From NCBI RefSeq assembly GCF_000346465.2, contig NC_034013.1, positions 11,269,373 through 11,333,372 of the forward strand: a DNA stretch of 64,000 nucleotides, in the 5' to 3' direction. The position numbers and the translations under genes are program-made. Below are positions 37,204 to 50,040 of this stretch, in pieces; the stretch's first letter is position 1; each line of letters opens with the position of its first letter. This stretch comes from Prunus persica. Its lineage: Eukaryota; Streptophyta; Magnoliopsida; Rosales; Rosaceae. The notes under the pieces are model-generated. The model did no database searches. It was not told where the DNA came from and saw only the letters and a list, made by a program, of their open reading frames with translations.

Positions 37204-40200
37204 TCAGCCCTTACCCTGCGTGAGAGAAAAGTACGCGGTTAAATATCATCCGGATCACAGAATGACAGTTGATAAGCTTAATGACATCCAAGGTCACTGA
37301 ATAATAAATCAGCAAAGAGATTTCTCCATAACATCAGGTGAATCAAAAAAAATATTCCAACGGCAAAAACACATCGCCAATTCCTTTAGCCAACAGCTTC
37401 CACCATCCATTCAGTACTAATTGACCTACTGTAATTATTCAAGGACGCTACTCGGCTAAGACAATTCTTCTTACAATTCATTCGTCAAAGCTTCTAAACT
37501 ATTACTACCATGATAATATAAATACATCTCCAAGAAACATTCAAAACTAATTTTTTCCTTATTGTGCTATTTGGAAGAAATTTCTAATCTCTGTACCTTA
37601 TGAGGTGGAGTTCCTGGTCTTAACATGTTGTTGCCTACTCCAAGCTTTCCTTTCTTCTCGGATGCTTTCAAGATCTGGAAGGAACATGTCAATGTATCAT
37701 CTACACTCATCATGGCACCAGCATTATCGAACTCCCCACAGTAATTTGGTGCTGAAAATATTGTCACCAGCTTCCGCTTTCCAAAAAACTCATACCCATC
37801 TTCCACAACCTGATAAAGGAAACCCAATAAATCCAATAAGAGGTGGACAAACATTAAGAACACTACTAAATAACATACAGTTTGCATCTCAGGCCAGGGA
37901 AAAGCATGTGCTCATAAACACTGACATACAGATTGTACTTCAGCATTAATTGAAAGACAGAATTGAGTATGTGACCAAATATGTGGGACACAAGAACTCT
38001 TACTGTCGTAGGAATTTTTTCTGGTGTAAAACTATTTGCTCAAAAAATTTATAACAGAGCCAAACACAAGATACCAACCTAATTGACAAGCCATGATCAC
38101 AAAGTTGAGAGCCAGTAGTGGAAGGAAAATCATGAGGCATAGAAATCTACCCAGAAAAACAAATATATCATGCACATACGCAAAGAAATTCAAATTATAA
38201 CTTACTCCACTATTCTTTTACATGTTCACCAACATATGAAGGATGAAATTTTGAATAAAGTTACTTCAAAACGTTCATAATATTACTGTCGTGACAAATG
38301 GAACTGTACAAGTTAAGATGATTATTTGAAGATGCATTACATCAGGTTGAGTTGTCAGTTCCCAGACTTAGTGCATACACGAGCACACAGGTCCAATTCA
38401 GTTCCAAACGAGAAACCATAAAAGAAAAAAGAAAATTAAGTCGTATTACCTGATGAGCACGGCAAATGAGATCAAGGTCATGTTTCTGGAGGAACTCAGC
38501 AACCTTGTCAGCACCAAAAGTATAGGACACGCCACGGTCATTCTCTCCCCAACCTTCAACATCTTTATCAGGATCAGCCCATAATAGATCACAGAGAAGG
38601 CCCTGATCTGGCACGTCCACCGGCCGGGCAATATTCCTAATCTGATCCAAGTTTTTCAAATCAGGAGAAAGACCACCATGCATGCAAAGGATCTTTTCAT
38701 CAATAAGTGCCGCAACAGGAAGACAGTTGAAGCAGTCAGTAAATGTCTTCCAAATGCGAACATTAAATCTTCTCTTGCACTCATCATAGAACCCATATAT
38801 GCGGTTGATGGAAGCACATTCATGGTTGCCTCTAAGGAGAAAGAAGTTCTCCTTGTATTTGATCTTATAGGAAAGGAGAAGGCATATTGTCTCTATGCTC
38901 TGCTTACCACGATCGACATAGTCCCCTAGGAATAAATAATTGGCCTCAGGTGGGTACCCACCATACTCAAACAATCGCAAAAGATCAGAAAACTGACCAT
39001 GAACATCTCCTGTGAAACAATGACGGAAAATGGATCGGTGTTATTGTAGTATTCAACAGAGCATATCTCTTCGGTTCAGGAAATGAATATAAAAATTTCT
39101 TAATTAGTCAATCGAACAAATATACACCTACAAGGTGGCCCTTACTATTTAATTAAATGAAATAAGATTTTTTTTTTTTTTACCATTATAAGCCGAAACG
39201 GATTTCCCTTATATAAAGCAAACATTTCTAGAACGCAAACCAAACAAAGGTTGATGGTCATGAATATAAAATTACTTAAAGACCAAAATTCTTTTAGAAC
39301 ACCTGAATCGCCTTAACAAGGTAGGACACTGATGCCAGAAAGTGAACTGAACCTAAGTTAAACAAAAAGGTGGAGTTCGGAAGCTATATGTGCCCTTCGT
39401 ATCAAATAATTAGAAGATATATGTGCAAATAGCTCGTACGCTATCACAAGTTGATTGACACTTAGCTCTATGAGAGTGGTCAATCTACAAACACATGAAA
39501 AGTTGACTGACATTCGAGCAGTAGGTCCCAGTGCAATAAATGAGGATCGAATATATCGCCTAATGCATAGTAACATCAACCTTTTACATTCATCTGAGAG
39601 GGAAAAAAATCAAACTTTGACTACTTGCATGAGCCAATTTCCACCAAAAACAAATACCTACTTTCATGCGTCACAATGGTGCAGTTCAATGGCTGTCCAA
39701 CAAATCCAACTTCAGAGAATGCCTACCCAGGCAAAGCACACATGGCACTGACAACACTAAATTAATACCCATCTAATCTAAAAAAATAAATGGCAACCAG
39801 AATACAGCCATATCATATACACTAGTATCAGGAGTACCTAGGGACTACTTTGCAGAGTAAGGAACCTAGCTAACCCACCAACAGGCAACCACCCAAGAAG
39901 AAACATGTCCAAGGCCCAAACAAGCCAAAGAATAACTTTTTTTTGGCCAGGAAAATAAGGCAATGAAAAACTGAAAGACCTCATAAACAACTTAGTCTGC
40001 CTAGAATCTTGCAAGCCTTTAGTAATGCTCGGAAGTTTTGCCACATAACCTCGCCAATGTCGCAAATTTTGGCAATGAAAACTACATTAAATCTCTTACC
40101 ATCAAATTTTGGTTTATCAGACAAACACCGGTAACAATTTCTTATGTGCTAAAAACATACTTCGCACTCTACAATCGATATGATATACTCAGATGAGGCA

Positions 40201-40762
40201 AACTGATTAATGCATATGGAAACCCTTTCAAAGCTGTCCTGTTCTTTTCACTAGTAAATGCTCTTTCTGCTCTAATCAAATGCACCAGAAACTGACTCTA
40301 CCCAAAAAAATCAATTTTTCTTAATACTTCTTAGAATCTAAAAAATTACATTATCTGCTCAAAGAAACTCCCAATTTCCAGTGAAGAAATCCTTTTCATG
40401 TGCATTGACCAGGAAAAAAAAAAATTAATCATTTTCATGTGCAAACCCACCCAAATTACTCTTTCCCACAATTAAGTCCAAATTCAACACATAAAACATG
40501 CAAACAAATTCAAATAAACCAAAACTTATCCGAACATAAAAACCAAAACTTTCAATCCAGAATCAATCATATCAAGTTCTTTACCGCAAATTTTTATCGG
40601 AGCTTCAAGCTCAAGAAGATTCGGCTGGCTGAGAAAGATCTCCTTGGAAGCGGAGCAAAGCTGCCTTATTTCGGCCTCCGTGAGCTGCACCTGTTTGGTG
40701 GTCCGGCCATTCTTCGCTGAGACAAGCCTCCGTATAAGATCGTCAACAACACTCTCGTCCAT
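37204..40762 (-). CDS. TOPP: Serine/threonine protein phosphatase PP1 catalytic subunit (TOPP)
   Basis: Four coding exons: 40585-40762, 38450-39009, 37597-37809, 37204-37215, giving about 320 aa, the normal plant PP1 length. The metal-binding and catalytic motifs are complete: GDVHGQ across the first junction, GDYVDRG, LRGNHE, the HGGLSP histidine and ICRAHQ, then [11 protein letters not shown]. The C-terminus is [17 protein letters not shown] followed by a tiny last exon coding Gly-Lys-Gly and stop. Start ATG 40762 gives [13 protein letters not shown], typical of type-one phosphatases in plants. PP1 dephosphorylates many targets, with specificity set by regulatory subunits; it is cytosolic and nuclear. 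A (GA)n tract at 41,060-41,089 lies in or near the leader. No damage seen. Confidence 0.95.
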
Positions 40763-41057
40763 CACAGCAAAGCTTCTCTACACAACCCAAAATCGCACCC
40801 AGAAAAACCAAGCAAACAAAACAAAAGCAGAATACAAAACCCTAACTCTGTTTCGGCCTTGGGTGCGCTCAAAAGCAAGGATAAAGATCCGATTAACGCG
40901 TCTTTTGGCTAAAGGGATAAAAGCCTAAAAGAGAATCAGAATAACAATAATAGCTTCGAAATCACAAGCAGAGATTTTAGGAAATAATATCTTGGGCTTT
41001 ATGGGTTGAAGAAGATGTGGTGGAGGTGTGCGTGGCGGCCATTTTCGGCTGGTAAAT

Positions 41058-41088
<31 letters not shown>

Positions 41089-41622
41089 TTGAAAAAATAA
41101 GTCTTTAAGTGTGTAACAGTTGGGTTGGGTTTTGAGGGGACCCCTCTCTGCTTTGCGTTTAAGGGAGCCCTAAATAAAGTTTGAGCTAACCCTATCTGGA
41201 AACTTTGAGAGCATGCGCCTCGCACGTGCGCGGTCAACCTTGGTCAACTACAACTATAAATTAGAACACAATTTTTGTTTTGGTTTTTTGTAATGATGGG
41301 TTGATGATGATGGATCATGCATTTATCATGATGAAAATCATGACATTTTGGTGCCCTCCCAAACAATACACATATTTTTTCTTTTCTTTTTATCCTTTTA
41401 GAAGTGGAGAATGAAAGATTATCAAATTGTGACACACTATTTTATCATGTTCTTCTCTTTTTGGAAATAGCTTTTGTATGCAAGTGTTGCTAAGGAGTCT
41501 GTGTTTGAATTTGAATCAAAACATGGTCACTTTAGGGTGCTTTAGCCAAGATAGGAAAAAGTAATGCATAAGGCATCTAATTTTGAACGAATAAAAAGAG
41601 GGTGGGTGGATAACCGTATAAG

Positions 41623-41803
41623 TTTTTTTTTTTTTTTTTTTAATATTTATAAACATTCATTAGGTGTATAGGAATTTCAAACTTCTGTCTATATGGATGG
41701 AGGAGTGGGGTTTATACAAACATTCATTAGGTGTATAGGAATTTCAAACTTCTGCCTATATGGATGGAGGTAAAAGAGCTCAACCAATTGAGCTATACCC
41801 CAC
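41623..41803 (-). mobile_element. tRNA-derived SINE with internal duplication
   Basis: On the minus strand it begins GTGGGGTATAGCTCAATTGG (box A), has an AAGTTTGAAATTCC box-B-like site and ends in an 18-nt A tail (41,640-41,623). A block of about 51 bp (ATTCATTAGGTGTATAGGAA ... ATGGATGGAGG on +) is present twice, 67 bp apart. Flanks TAACCGTATAAG and TAACATTGTGTAAG look like an imperfect target-site duplication. Confidence 0.7.
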
Positions 41804-42449
41804 TAACATTGTGTAAGTTACTTTTCATTCTCAAGTTAATTGTTTTATTCTTTGGCATATCCTCAAGTAAATTATTTTAAATAAAGATATTAAGGAAATG
41901 CTAAACATAAAGTTTTCAGGTGCGAAATGTGAATGTCCGTATATTTATATGTTTACATTGTAAGTTAACCAAGATAAATCAATGAAATTTGAGATGATGA
42001 AAAAAATTTATCATCTCTTAATATTTTCCATATTACTTACAAAGCATCGAATATGTTTCACTGTGATCTCCTCCCCTGATCTTTATTTTATATCTCTAAT
42101 TATATATATTTCTTTGTGTAAGCCTTAATGGAAGTGGATTCTTCTTCCACTCTCAAAAACTTCTAAAATGAGTGAGAAAATTTGAGTGGCTAAATCAAAT
42201 ATATGTGAGGAACGCAAAAAAGAGAAATCAAAACAATGACTTGGTTTGGAATTTTTTAGAGAAAATAGAATTGGTTATCATCAAGGTTCATGTAAAGAGA
42301 GAATGATCGAAATTACTAATAGTCAATGACTAGGAAGAATGAATCATTTGAAATTCATGTTGCTCTTACTATTTCTATGTCTTATTAACATTTATTTACT
42401 CATAAGCATTAACTAAAATGCCTAATTTTGAAATCCAAATTTTTATTTA

Positions 42450-42795
42450 GGCCATGTTTGGTATCCTACTAAAAAAAAGTAAATTAAAAAACTATGATTC
42501 TTTTTAAAAACATGAGTTTTCAAATAGTGATTTTAATATCTAAAAACTTTTTTGGTATTGAGCTCCAAATTATTTTTTAGATCTAAAAAAAATTGAAATT
42601 AAAATTTAAAAAAAATCAGAAACCCTAAATTCCCAAATTCAAATTAACAAGAGAGAGAGAGAGAGAGAGAGAGAGGGTTTTTCTTGAGTTTGAGGTTTTA
42701 AAAATAGGTTTACCGAACAAATTTTTGTGGCTTTGGACTTAAAATTTATTTTTGAGTTTATAAAATTGGATCCAAGTAGGATACCAAACAGGCTC
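42450..42795. mobile_element. hAT-like MITE containing a (GA)n tract
   Basis: Left end GGCCATGTTTGGTATCCTAC and reverse-complemented right end GAGCCTGTTTGGTATCCTAC form about 20-bp inverted repeats; both flanks show TTAG. The interior is AT-rich with (GA)13 at 42,651-42,676. No ORF. Confidence 0.7.
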
Positions 42796-43850
42796 TTAGT
42801 TTCTCTGATAAAAAGACTTGAAGAAATTAGTCATTATCTCATTATAATTTTTAATTTGGTTGAGTATGAAATCAAAACTAATCATGAATGAATTATAAAT
42901 TTAGGACATGGATTTACTCTCAAGTTATGGTCAAGTTAAGTATCGAATATTTATCAAACTATATATCTATTAAAAAAAAAAGTTGGCTTCTTTATTTTTC
43001 TAGTAGCTAGGGTTCGAAAGAAGCTTTCCCATTTGTTGCATGACAATGCCCATTCACCGACTTAAAAGAACTATGTGAACCGTTTTAAAAGATTAATGAT
43101 ATAATTAGATTATTATATGTTGTTGATGGGTACTTTCGATTAAAAAAGAGGTAAGTTATTCTTTGTTTTTTGCCAACAGGAATTTAACCTAATGGAAAAT
43201 TCAAACCTTCATAATACCTTTTTTGTTTTTTTGTTATTATTCGAAAAACTTTCATAATACCTTGTTAGTAATTTAAAGAGTTAATTTTCTATAATTTTCT
43301 TCATTTTCGCTTCATATAACCAATACTTATTTTTAATATTGGCACATGTCTCTCTCTCATTGGTGGTCCTTAGATAAGCCACCGCATGTAATCCATGTAA
43401 TTCCTCATTTTCTTATGTAATTGGTAATTGGATAATGCCACGTCAAGCAACCTAACCCCAAGCCAACAAAAAACATGCGCTCTTGATCAACGTTGACGCT
43501 AACCTCACCGGAATATTCCAATCCAGCCACCCGTTACCAAACACACCTCACCCTTTCCCGAAAACTATAAATACTTCTTTTTCTTCCCCCATTGCTGCTC
43601 GTGCCCTAGAAACATTCACTTCGCCGCAACATGCTTTTCTCAGCCAAACTCCAAATTTTCTCAGCTTTTCCCTCACTCTCTCGCACCAAATCCATGCTCT
43701 CCCTCTCATTTTCCCTCCTAAATTCGCCCTAATGATCCTCCTCAGCTCTTCTTTAACTGATTTCGTCTGGTTATGGATCTCAAGGCGATGTTCGCCGACT
43801 ACTGTTGTAAATTTATCGGTTGATTGTTGTATTTCGATTGAGTTTTGGTG

Positions 43851-46800
43851 ATGGAAGCAGTGGACTTGACTTTTCCGGTGGACGTCGCCGGCGCGCAGAA
43901 GTTTATGGGGATAGAGGGTCTTGTGAGAGCTGGGGTTACAGTCAAGGAGCTTGAGCCTTGTGATTTGGACCGTGTTTCTGTTCGCGCAAGCCCCTTGACT
44001 GAGGCATGCAGCTCATTTCTCAGCGATAAAGGTGGTTTCTTGGCGTTTGATTTTGTTTTTGTTTTTTTGTGAATTATTTAATTACTTACCTTGTCTAGGA
44101 CTGGCTTGCTTGTTAGTATTATTTGACCGGTAAATTGGGGTTTGATCTTTTCTCCAGGCGTAGATTTGTATTTCCCCAAATTTTGAGGTTGTGATATGTT
44201 TTTGTAGGAACTGAAAGCAAAAGAGAGGAAAAGGAAAGAAATATTTGCTTAATATGTTTTCCAATTCAAGCATTTTTCTCTGATTTCCCTCATTTATTAA
44301 TTACTGGTTTAGGTAGTTCAATATTTATAATTTTAGTTACCCAGATTTCTTAATTTGGATGTGTATCTGGGTACCCTCTTAACTTCATAATTTATGATTC
44401 CTTGGTTGTAAGTGCATGCTCATTTTTGTTACTGAAATTTCTTAAATTTTTGTTCTGGGGAATTTGGTTATGTTCTCAGAGGTAACAAATGTGGTTAGTG
44501 CTTCAGAGTATGAACCATCTAAGCTTGGTGGTCAGCTGCTCAGCTATCAGGGTGAAGAATTGTCCAGGCACCAACATTGTAGGGGCAAAAATGGTTTTTT
44601 GTTGCATACTGGTGCTGAAAGTGTACAGCTAGAACGGAAATCAGGAAAGGTGTCAAAAATGGGTAGTTCGACTTCTAAGAGACCGCGAATTGCTCGATTG
44701 GAAGATCCAACGAGTTTAGCTGGAGTTGATGGGATAAGGGATATGTCAGATAAGCTCGGATCATATCTTACAAAGTGCAGTTCTTCAGGTAATATATGTC
44801 ATCTACTGGCACTTTGAATAGTTATTTGACGTAAATGCTTGTTTATCATCATCAGGATTACAACTTCGAGAAAATTGACCCGGGCAAGTCTAAAGATGCT
44901 AGATGCCATCTGTGGTCTCTTTGTATGTTAAATTTTGATTGGTCTGTATTTATTAGTCACTTAAATGTTATATCAGTAATTTGTCCTCTCTTGTGAGGAC
45001 ATGATTTTTTTCTTCTTTTCTGGAGTTGTTTAATGCATGAATGTAAAGTTTTCTTCAGTGGAAAGTCCCATTTTTTCTTTGACACATATCTTACTGTTGG
45101 GGAAAATTAAGATTTCCTCGACAGCTCTTACTGCTGTTGGGCACATGAGCACGCATCTAGGTATTGCAGGTCTGTTGTTTAACATCAGAGTGTTATGGAT
45201 TCAGTGCAGTTGATTGGAATTAAATACTTTCTTTAGTGAAGCATAAGTGATGTAGAATGTGGAATGATAATATTCCATGATTCAAAATTAAATTAATTGG
45301 AAAGTAATTGTCTGTAATGTTCCACTACTAACAGGACAATTTGACTTATTTATCGAGGCTGTACAATCCCGAATAGGAAACCCTACAAACCCAGTATGGA
45401 AACTGAAAATTCTTAAGAGTCAACTATATATACATTAAAAGCCAAAGCTAGGGAACTACATCCTTTTTCATTCTCCAAAGTAAGTGCGTAAGTGTGTGAT
45501 ACATCATTAAGTAATGTCGTATAATCTCTACCGACGTATAAGCGTTTGTTTTTGTTTTTCCTAAATGAAACTACTGTTAAACTTATATAGTTATTTTAAC
45601 ACATATAAGATCTGAACTGGAACATTTTCAACTTGCCGGACCTCCACAATGGAACTTTGGTAGGTAATCAAAGCAATAGAAATTACAATGTTTCCCTCTG
45701 ATGAATGAGACAGACAATATTATCTGCAGCCTTTTCAAGCAATTTAGAATGCTGTGGAATTACATCTGCTGGCTCCATAATATTCTTTGCAAATTTTGTT
45801 ATTCCTTGAAGTTCAATTTGCTCTACTAGTTCTCATTCTTTGAAACTGAAAATTTATGTGCCGGTAGTTTCTTTATTCTTTTACAGTGCTAGTTTCTATG
45901 TGTCCATTGTATCTTGTAGGACTTTTCTTTTTTATAGTCAGTAAACTGTTAATTTGGTCTGGGTGATTGGAAATTTGGAAACATTAGCTTGCAAGTGCAG
46001 TCTCCAAAATTTATGTTATGATTTGGTAAGGCCATCATTTGATACTTAAACCAGATTACCTGTCCCTTTATGTTCTGGTTTGTGCTGAGAGTTGTTTTTT
46101 GCCTTTCTGTATTATACATTCTAGATAAGAATCAATCGGCGAAACAAAAGAACAACTGTACAAGCAAGCGAGGTGATAAGAGAAATCTCAAACTTCATGC
46201 AAAGACTAAACATGATTCTTTCTCCGTAAAGGTGGGTTTGCCAAGCTTCGGTTCTGCTGCTGGAGGGAACAACTTTTTCGGTATGAGACTTCTCACAAAA
46301 GCTACATTCTGTCTCTCAATGTATCATTGACGTATTCATTAGTTATTACCATACTTTCACTGTGCATGTTGCATACTGTGCAAAATTTAAATCGTGATTT
46401 AAATGAATGTCAGGAGTACATGGCCTTAAGTCAGATAATCATGATGTCACAAAGCTAGTAGATGATGTGCTACTGAATGAGCTCCTTGATGGGACATGCA
46501 AGTGTCCTAGTTTAGACAAGGGCAAGGGGAAGAAACCAGCAAATGTTAACGATAGTTTTCTGCATTCAGTTAGAAAGGCCAGTTTCGTCCTTCCGCTACC
46601 AAGGTCTGTCCAGCCACAACATATTACTGAAGTAGATAGCAATTCCGACAAGATAATGTCACCATGGCCGTTAAGCACAAGTTCTGTTGTAACTTCTGGT
46701 GTCAATGGTGATAACGGAGAACCAGTCATCACAGATCTCTCTTCATGTAATGAGGTCGGTGATCAGTGGTAATCTAATATATTTGTTAGCCCTGGAGAAA

Positions 46801-48705
46801 ACTTACAACATTTTATGTGACCTGTTTGATTAAAACTAGAAGTTTTCATGGCTTACATGGAAAAGCTGTGCTTCAGAATAGGCCTCTTTGTAATGGTTGT
46901 TTGGATAGATCTTCTGAATCCAGTATAGATATGCTGCTGGTGTGAACAGTTGCACATTTTAGTTGAGAGTATTAGGCTGCGCTGACAAGGATTTTAGTTC
47001 TATTGTATAACTTCTAGTGTTTCATTTCATTCAGATTATTAATATTTTGGACACCACTGATGATTGATGTCGTCCTTTCTGTTTTTGTTCCTATAGGTAC
47101 AGGATTCTCATAAAAAGCCTGAAACTCCTGCTAATCCCCTTGATTTGCCATTATGTGAACCTAAGTATATTTTGGAACGTTTGGCTCTTCCTCCACCCAA
47201 GGATTTGGAATCTTTGCTTTTGGAGGCTGCAAAACCTGCTTTATCTTCAAAAAGTACTCCTGATCCATGTTCAGGCAAGCAAATATCTCGCCGGGCAAGC
47301 TTGCCTCCATTTCCATGGTCGCATACTTCTAATGGGCACTGTAGAACCAGTTCTGATGCAGCAAAACTGTCTATAAGCAGGGCCACATGCCAAGGTCGAT
47401 GGCAAAGAATAGGGAAGAATATTGTTAGCTCATTGGGGCCTGTCACTAATAATTTTACAGACTTGGAGTCGCTAACCTATGATCAGAGTCTAGTTCCTTC
47501 TGCAAGGCTAAAAATTGCTGGTTCAGAAAATCAAGTTTCCCCATCCATATCTGTTAGTCTTTCTTGGTTTCAGCGGGATTCATCGTCTGGTGCAACATGT
47601 TCCAAACAATCCTTCGTTCCGCTAGGTATGTTTTCTAAGGGATGAGTTCTAAAACTTGAATGTGTCACATTGGTTGCTGGAAATTATTACTATCACTGTC
47701 AGTCCTACTGCTTGGGACATTGCCTTTTATCATTTTTAATTTTTTGGAAATGCAGAATCTGGAGGCAAGGTGAATCATTCAGGAAATGGTAACGGTACAG
47801 TTTCTACCTGTTAGCAGCCTCTCTTTATGCTTCTTGTTTGTATGTGTAAAATGCACGTGCTTTGGGATGCTTGGGGTGGGTAGGGTTATGCATAAAGTCA
47901 AGGAAGATGACAAAGAATGATGCTGCCGTGTTGGCATTGAAACTTAATCCAAAATCATTCAATGGAGGCCTACTTTGGGTTAATCCAAAATCATTCATTG
48001 ATGCCCTCATTCAATGGAACTGGATGTCAGGCCCATCAGTCGTGCAATTACGTTTTTATTGTTCTTGTCTTGGCTTGGAAAGTATTTTGCAATATCTAGA
48101 CTCCATATACACTCCGATTTCTATTTCTGCCTCTGCAGCTGTGTGACTTTGCTGTTATTAATGAAATGGTTTTTGCTTGTCCAGATGAGCATTGCCCACA
48201 AATATTAGCTGCTGCTCGAACACTGTGTGACATGGCAACTTGTTCCTCGAGGCAAAATCCAGATGGAATCATAAGATGGCCAAAGAAGCCTTCACAAAAG
48301 GCCATGAAAGCTCGCAAGTTAAAATCAATAGAGAAACCTGAAGAGGCATATGGAACATCAGTTGTATCTGGGTCTGATAATCTCAGGAGAAGCATCGACC
48401 GGATTATGCTACCCCCAAAGAAGCCCAGGCTCTCTATGGTTGATGATAGGAAGGATTTCAATAATTTCAGCTGCGTTACAAAAGGACCAATAAATTGGTC
48501 TACACCCAGGTCAAGTAGGTCATCACCTGGCAAATCACTTAAGGAGTCAATTGTGGATATAAGACATTCAACCACGGATGTAGCGAGGCAGTCGTATATG
48601 ATGCCACCACCAGCAAGGGTTCCAGAAAAGGCATCGAACAAGCGGGAGAAGATAAGAAAGTTATTGACAATGGAATGGAACAGAGGAAGGGACCGGCTAG
48701 ACTGA
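43851..48705 (+). CDS. Plant protein of unknown function, basic and Ser-rich (probably nuclear)
   Basis: Seven exons join in frame to 689 aa: 43851-44031, 44480-44788, 46125-46280, 46414-46754, 47097-47625, 47756-47788, 48185-48705, all GT-AG with phase 1 at most junctions. I do not recognise a named domain. The N-terminus is MEAVDLTFPVDVAG. A basic segment KMGSSTSKRPRIARLEDP and exon 3 (KQKNNCTSKRGDKRNLKLHAKTK) look like nuclear signals. Two ordered blocks stand out: YILERLALPPPKDLESLLLEAAKP in exon 5, and CPQILAAARTLCDMAT followed by RWPKKPSQKAMKARK in the last exon; the rest looks disordered. Exon 6 is only 33 bp. The steady phases and lack of stops argue for a real gene; function should not be guessed. 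Confidence 0.78.
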
Positions 48706-48981
48706 TGAACAATTGTGCAAAAGATTTTAGTCCGTACTGACGAGGTTTGTCATTTAATCTGATGTCTCTGTGGGGAGGGTTGGTTATTGGAAATAGCTGA
48801 TTTGTATATATCATGCTGTAGCCTGTAGGTGAAAATGGAAAATGTTGTAAGGGGTTCATGATGTAGGCGCAAATGAAAAATGTAGTTGTAAGGATTTAAT
48901 TTAAAAGGAGGGGTAGGAATTTTATGTTGTAAAAGGATAGAGCACAGCAGCAATGAAATTCATTGCCTTGTGTAGAGCATC

Positions 48982-48983
<2 letters not shown>

Positions 48984-49026
<43 letters not shown>
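48984..49026 (+). repeat. (CT)n microsatellite
   Basis: An uninterrupted TC run of about 43 bp just downstream of the unknown gene's 3' UTR. Confidence 0.95.
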
Positions 49027-49027
<1 letters not shown>

Positions 49028-49271
49028 ACATGTCTTGGTAAATAATGAAGTTTCACGATTTTATCAAAATTTTAATAAAATAAAAATATGAAAGAATTGC
49101 TCGTGTTTCAGAACCTGTTCCAAAATATTGATTTCCGGCCATGGAATTTGGATTTTTAAAATTTATATATTGTTAACAAAATAGTTTTTTATATAAGAAG
49201 TTAGGATATTTACAAGATCCTTTGTATACGGGCCAACATACAATGAAACTACTAAACACACAGCTCAACAA

Positions 49272-50040
49272 GCGCGTGGCTATACTCGTTTTTTCTTCTT
49301 TTTTTAAAAAGTAGTATAGCCGCTCGGCTTTACTGTTTTGCACGTGGCACTTAAAACGGGTCCTTATTTAATATATATATATATATAAATAGTATAGCCG
49401 ACCGGCCATAACCGGTCACCTTTTTTATTTTATATAAATAGTATAGCCGCGTGGCTCTACTCTTTTGACACGTGGCACCTAAGCCCTTCGTGTTCTTTTT
49501 TTAATATATACTAGCCTCTCTGCACGCGCTTCCGCGCTTGCGAGAGGTTTTTTAAAAAAAGTAAGTAAATTTATTTTAGAATTAAAAAAGATAATGGGTA
49601 GTTGTGTTCCATAAAAATAGGATCCATTATCTGCTTTTTCTTTTTCTTTTAATTTTTTTAAATATGAAAAAGTGTGAATTTACCATATTATCCTCATTTA
49701 ATTAATAATTTGAATTCTTAATGTTTGCATTAACCAAGGGCATTTTCTGGTATTTTGAATGTTTCACCATTCTCTGCCTTTTGCTTTATATATATAGATA
49801 GATAAATAGCATCGCTGCCTGGCTATACTAGGGTGTTAAATTTTTTAAAAATAGTATAGCCGCTCGGCTGTACTTATTCTGACACCATCACTGGCGGGTT
49901 GGCTTTTGTTTTTTAATAGTATAGCCGCACGGCTATACTCGATTGTTTTAAAAAAAGTAAAAATTAGTATAGCCGCTCGGCTTTACTGGGTTTTTTTTTT
50001 ATTGTTTTAATTTTTTTTTTAAAAAATAGTATAGCCCGGC
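49272..50040. repeat. Dispersed palindrome cluster, arms AGTATAGCCG / CGGCTATACT
   Basis: Full or near-full copies are at 49313-49334, 49391-49410, 49440-49461, 49853-49874, 49918-49939 (perfect arms, 2-nt spacer) and 49966-49987, with partial copies at about 49272, 49814 and 50028. Copies are separated by T-rich runs and ACGTGGCAC-like pieces. A Helitron sits in the middle. Confidence 0.85.
49511..49802 (-). mobile_element. Non-autonomous Helitron
   Basis: On the minus strand it starts A|TCTATC(TATATATA)AAAGCAAAAGGC near 49,802 and ends with a GC-rich hairpin (GCAAGCGCGGAAGCGCGTGC) about 10 bp before a terminal CTAG|T at 49,511. TC start, 3' hairpin, CTRR end and A/T host site are the Helitron hallmarks. 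It is about 290 bp, with no coding capacity. Confidence 0.75.

Larger units (their letters stand above)
40763..43850. other. Intergenic: PP1 promoter, SINE, hAT-like MITE, promoter of next gene
   Basis: (GA)n tracts occur at 41,060-41,089 and 42,651-42,676. A SINE and a MITE are listed separately. The last 400 bp (43,450-43,850) are pyrimidine-rich and likely the leader of the downstream gene; an open frame there has low-complexity Ser/Pro/Leu content and no recognised domain. Confidence 0.5.

Noticed and set aside
45340..45510. Possible LTR fragment in an intron of the unknown gene
   Set aside because: It has TATA-like and LTR-like composition but neither terminus nor primer site could be found.
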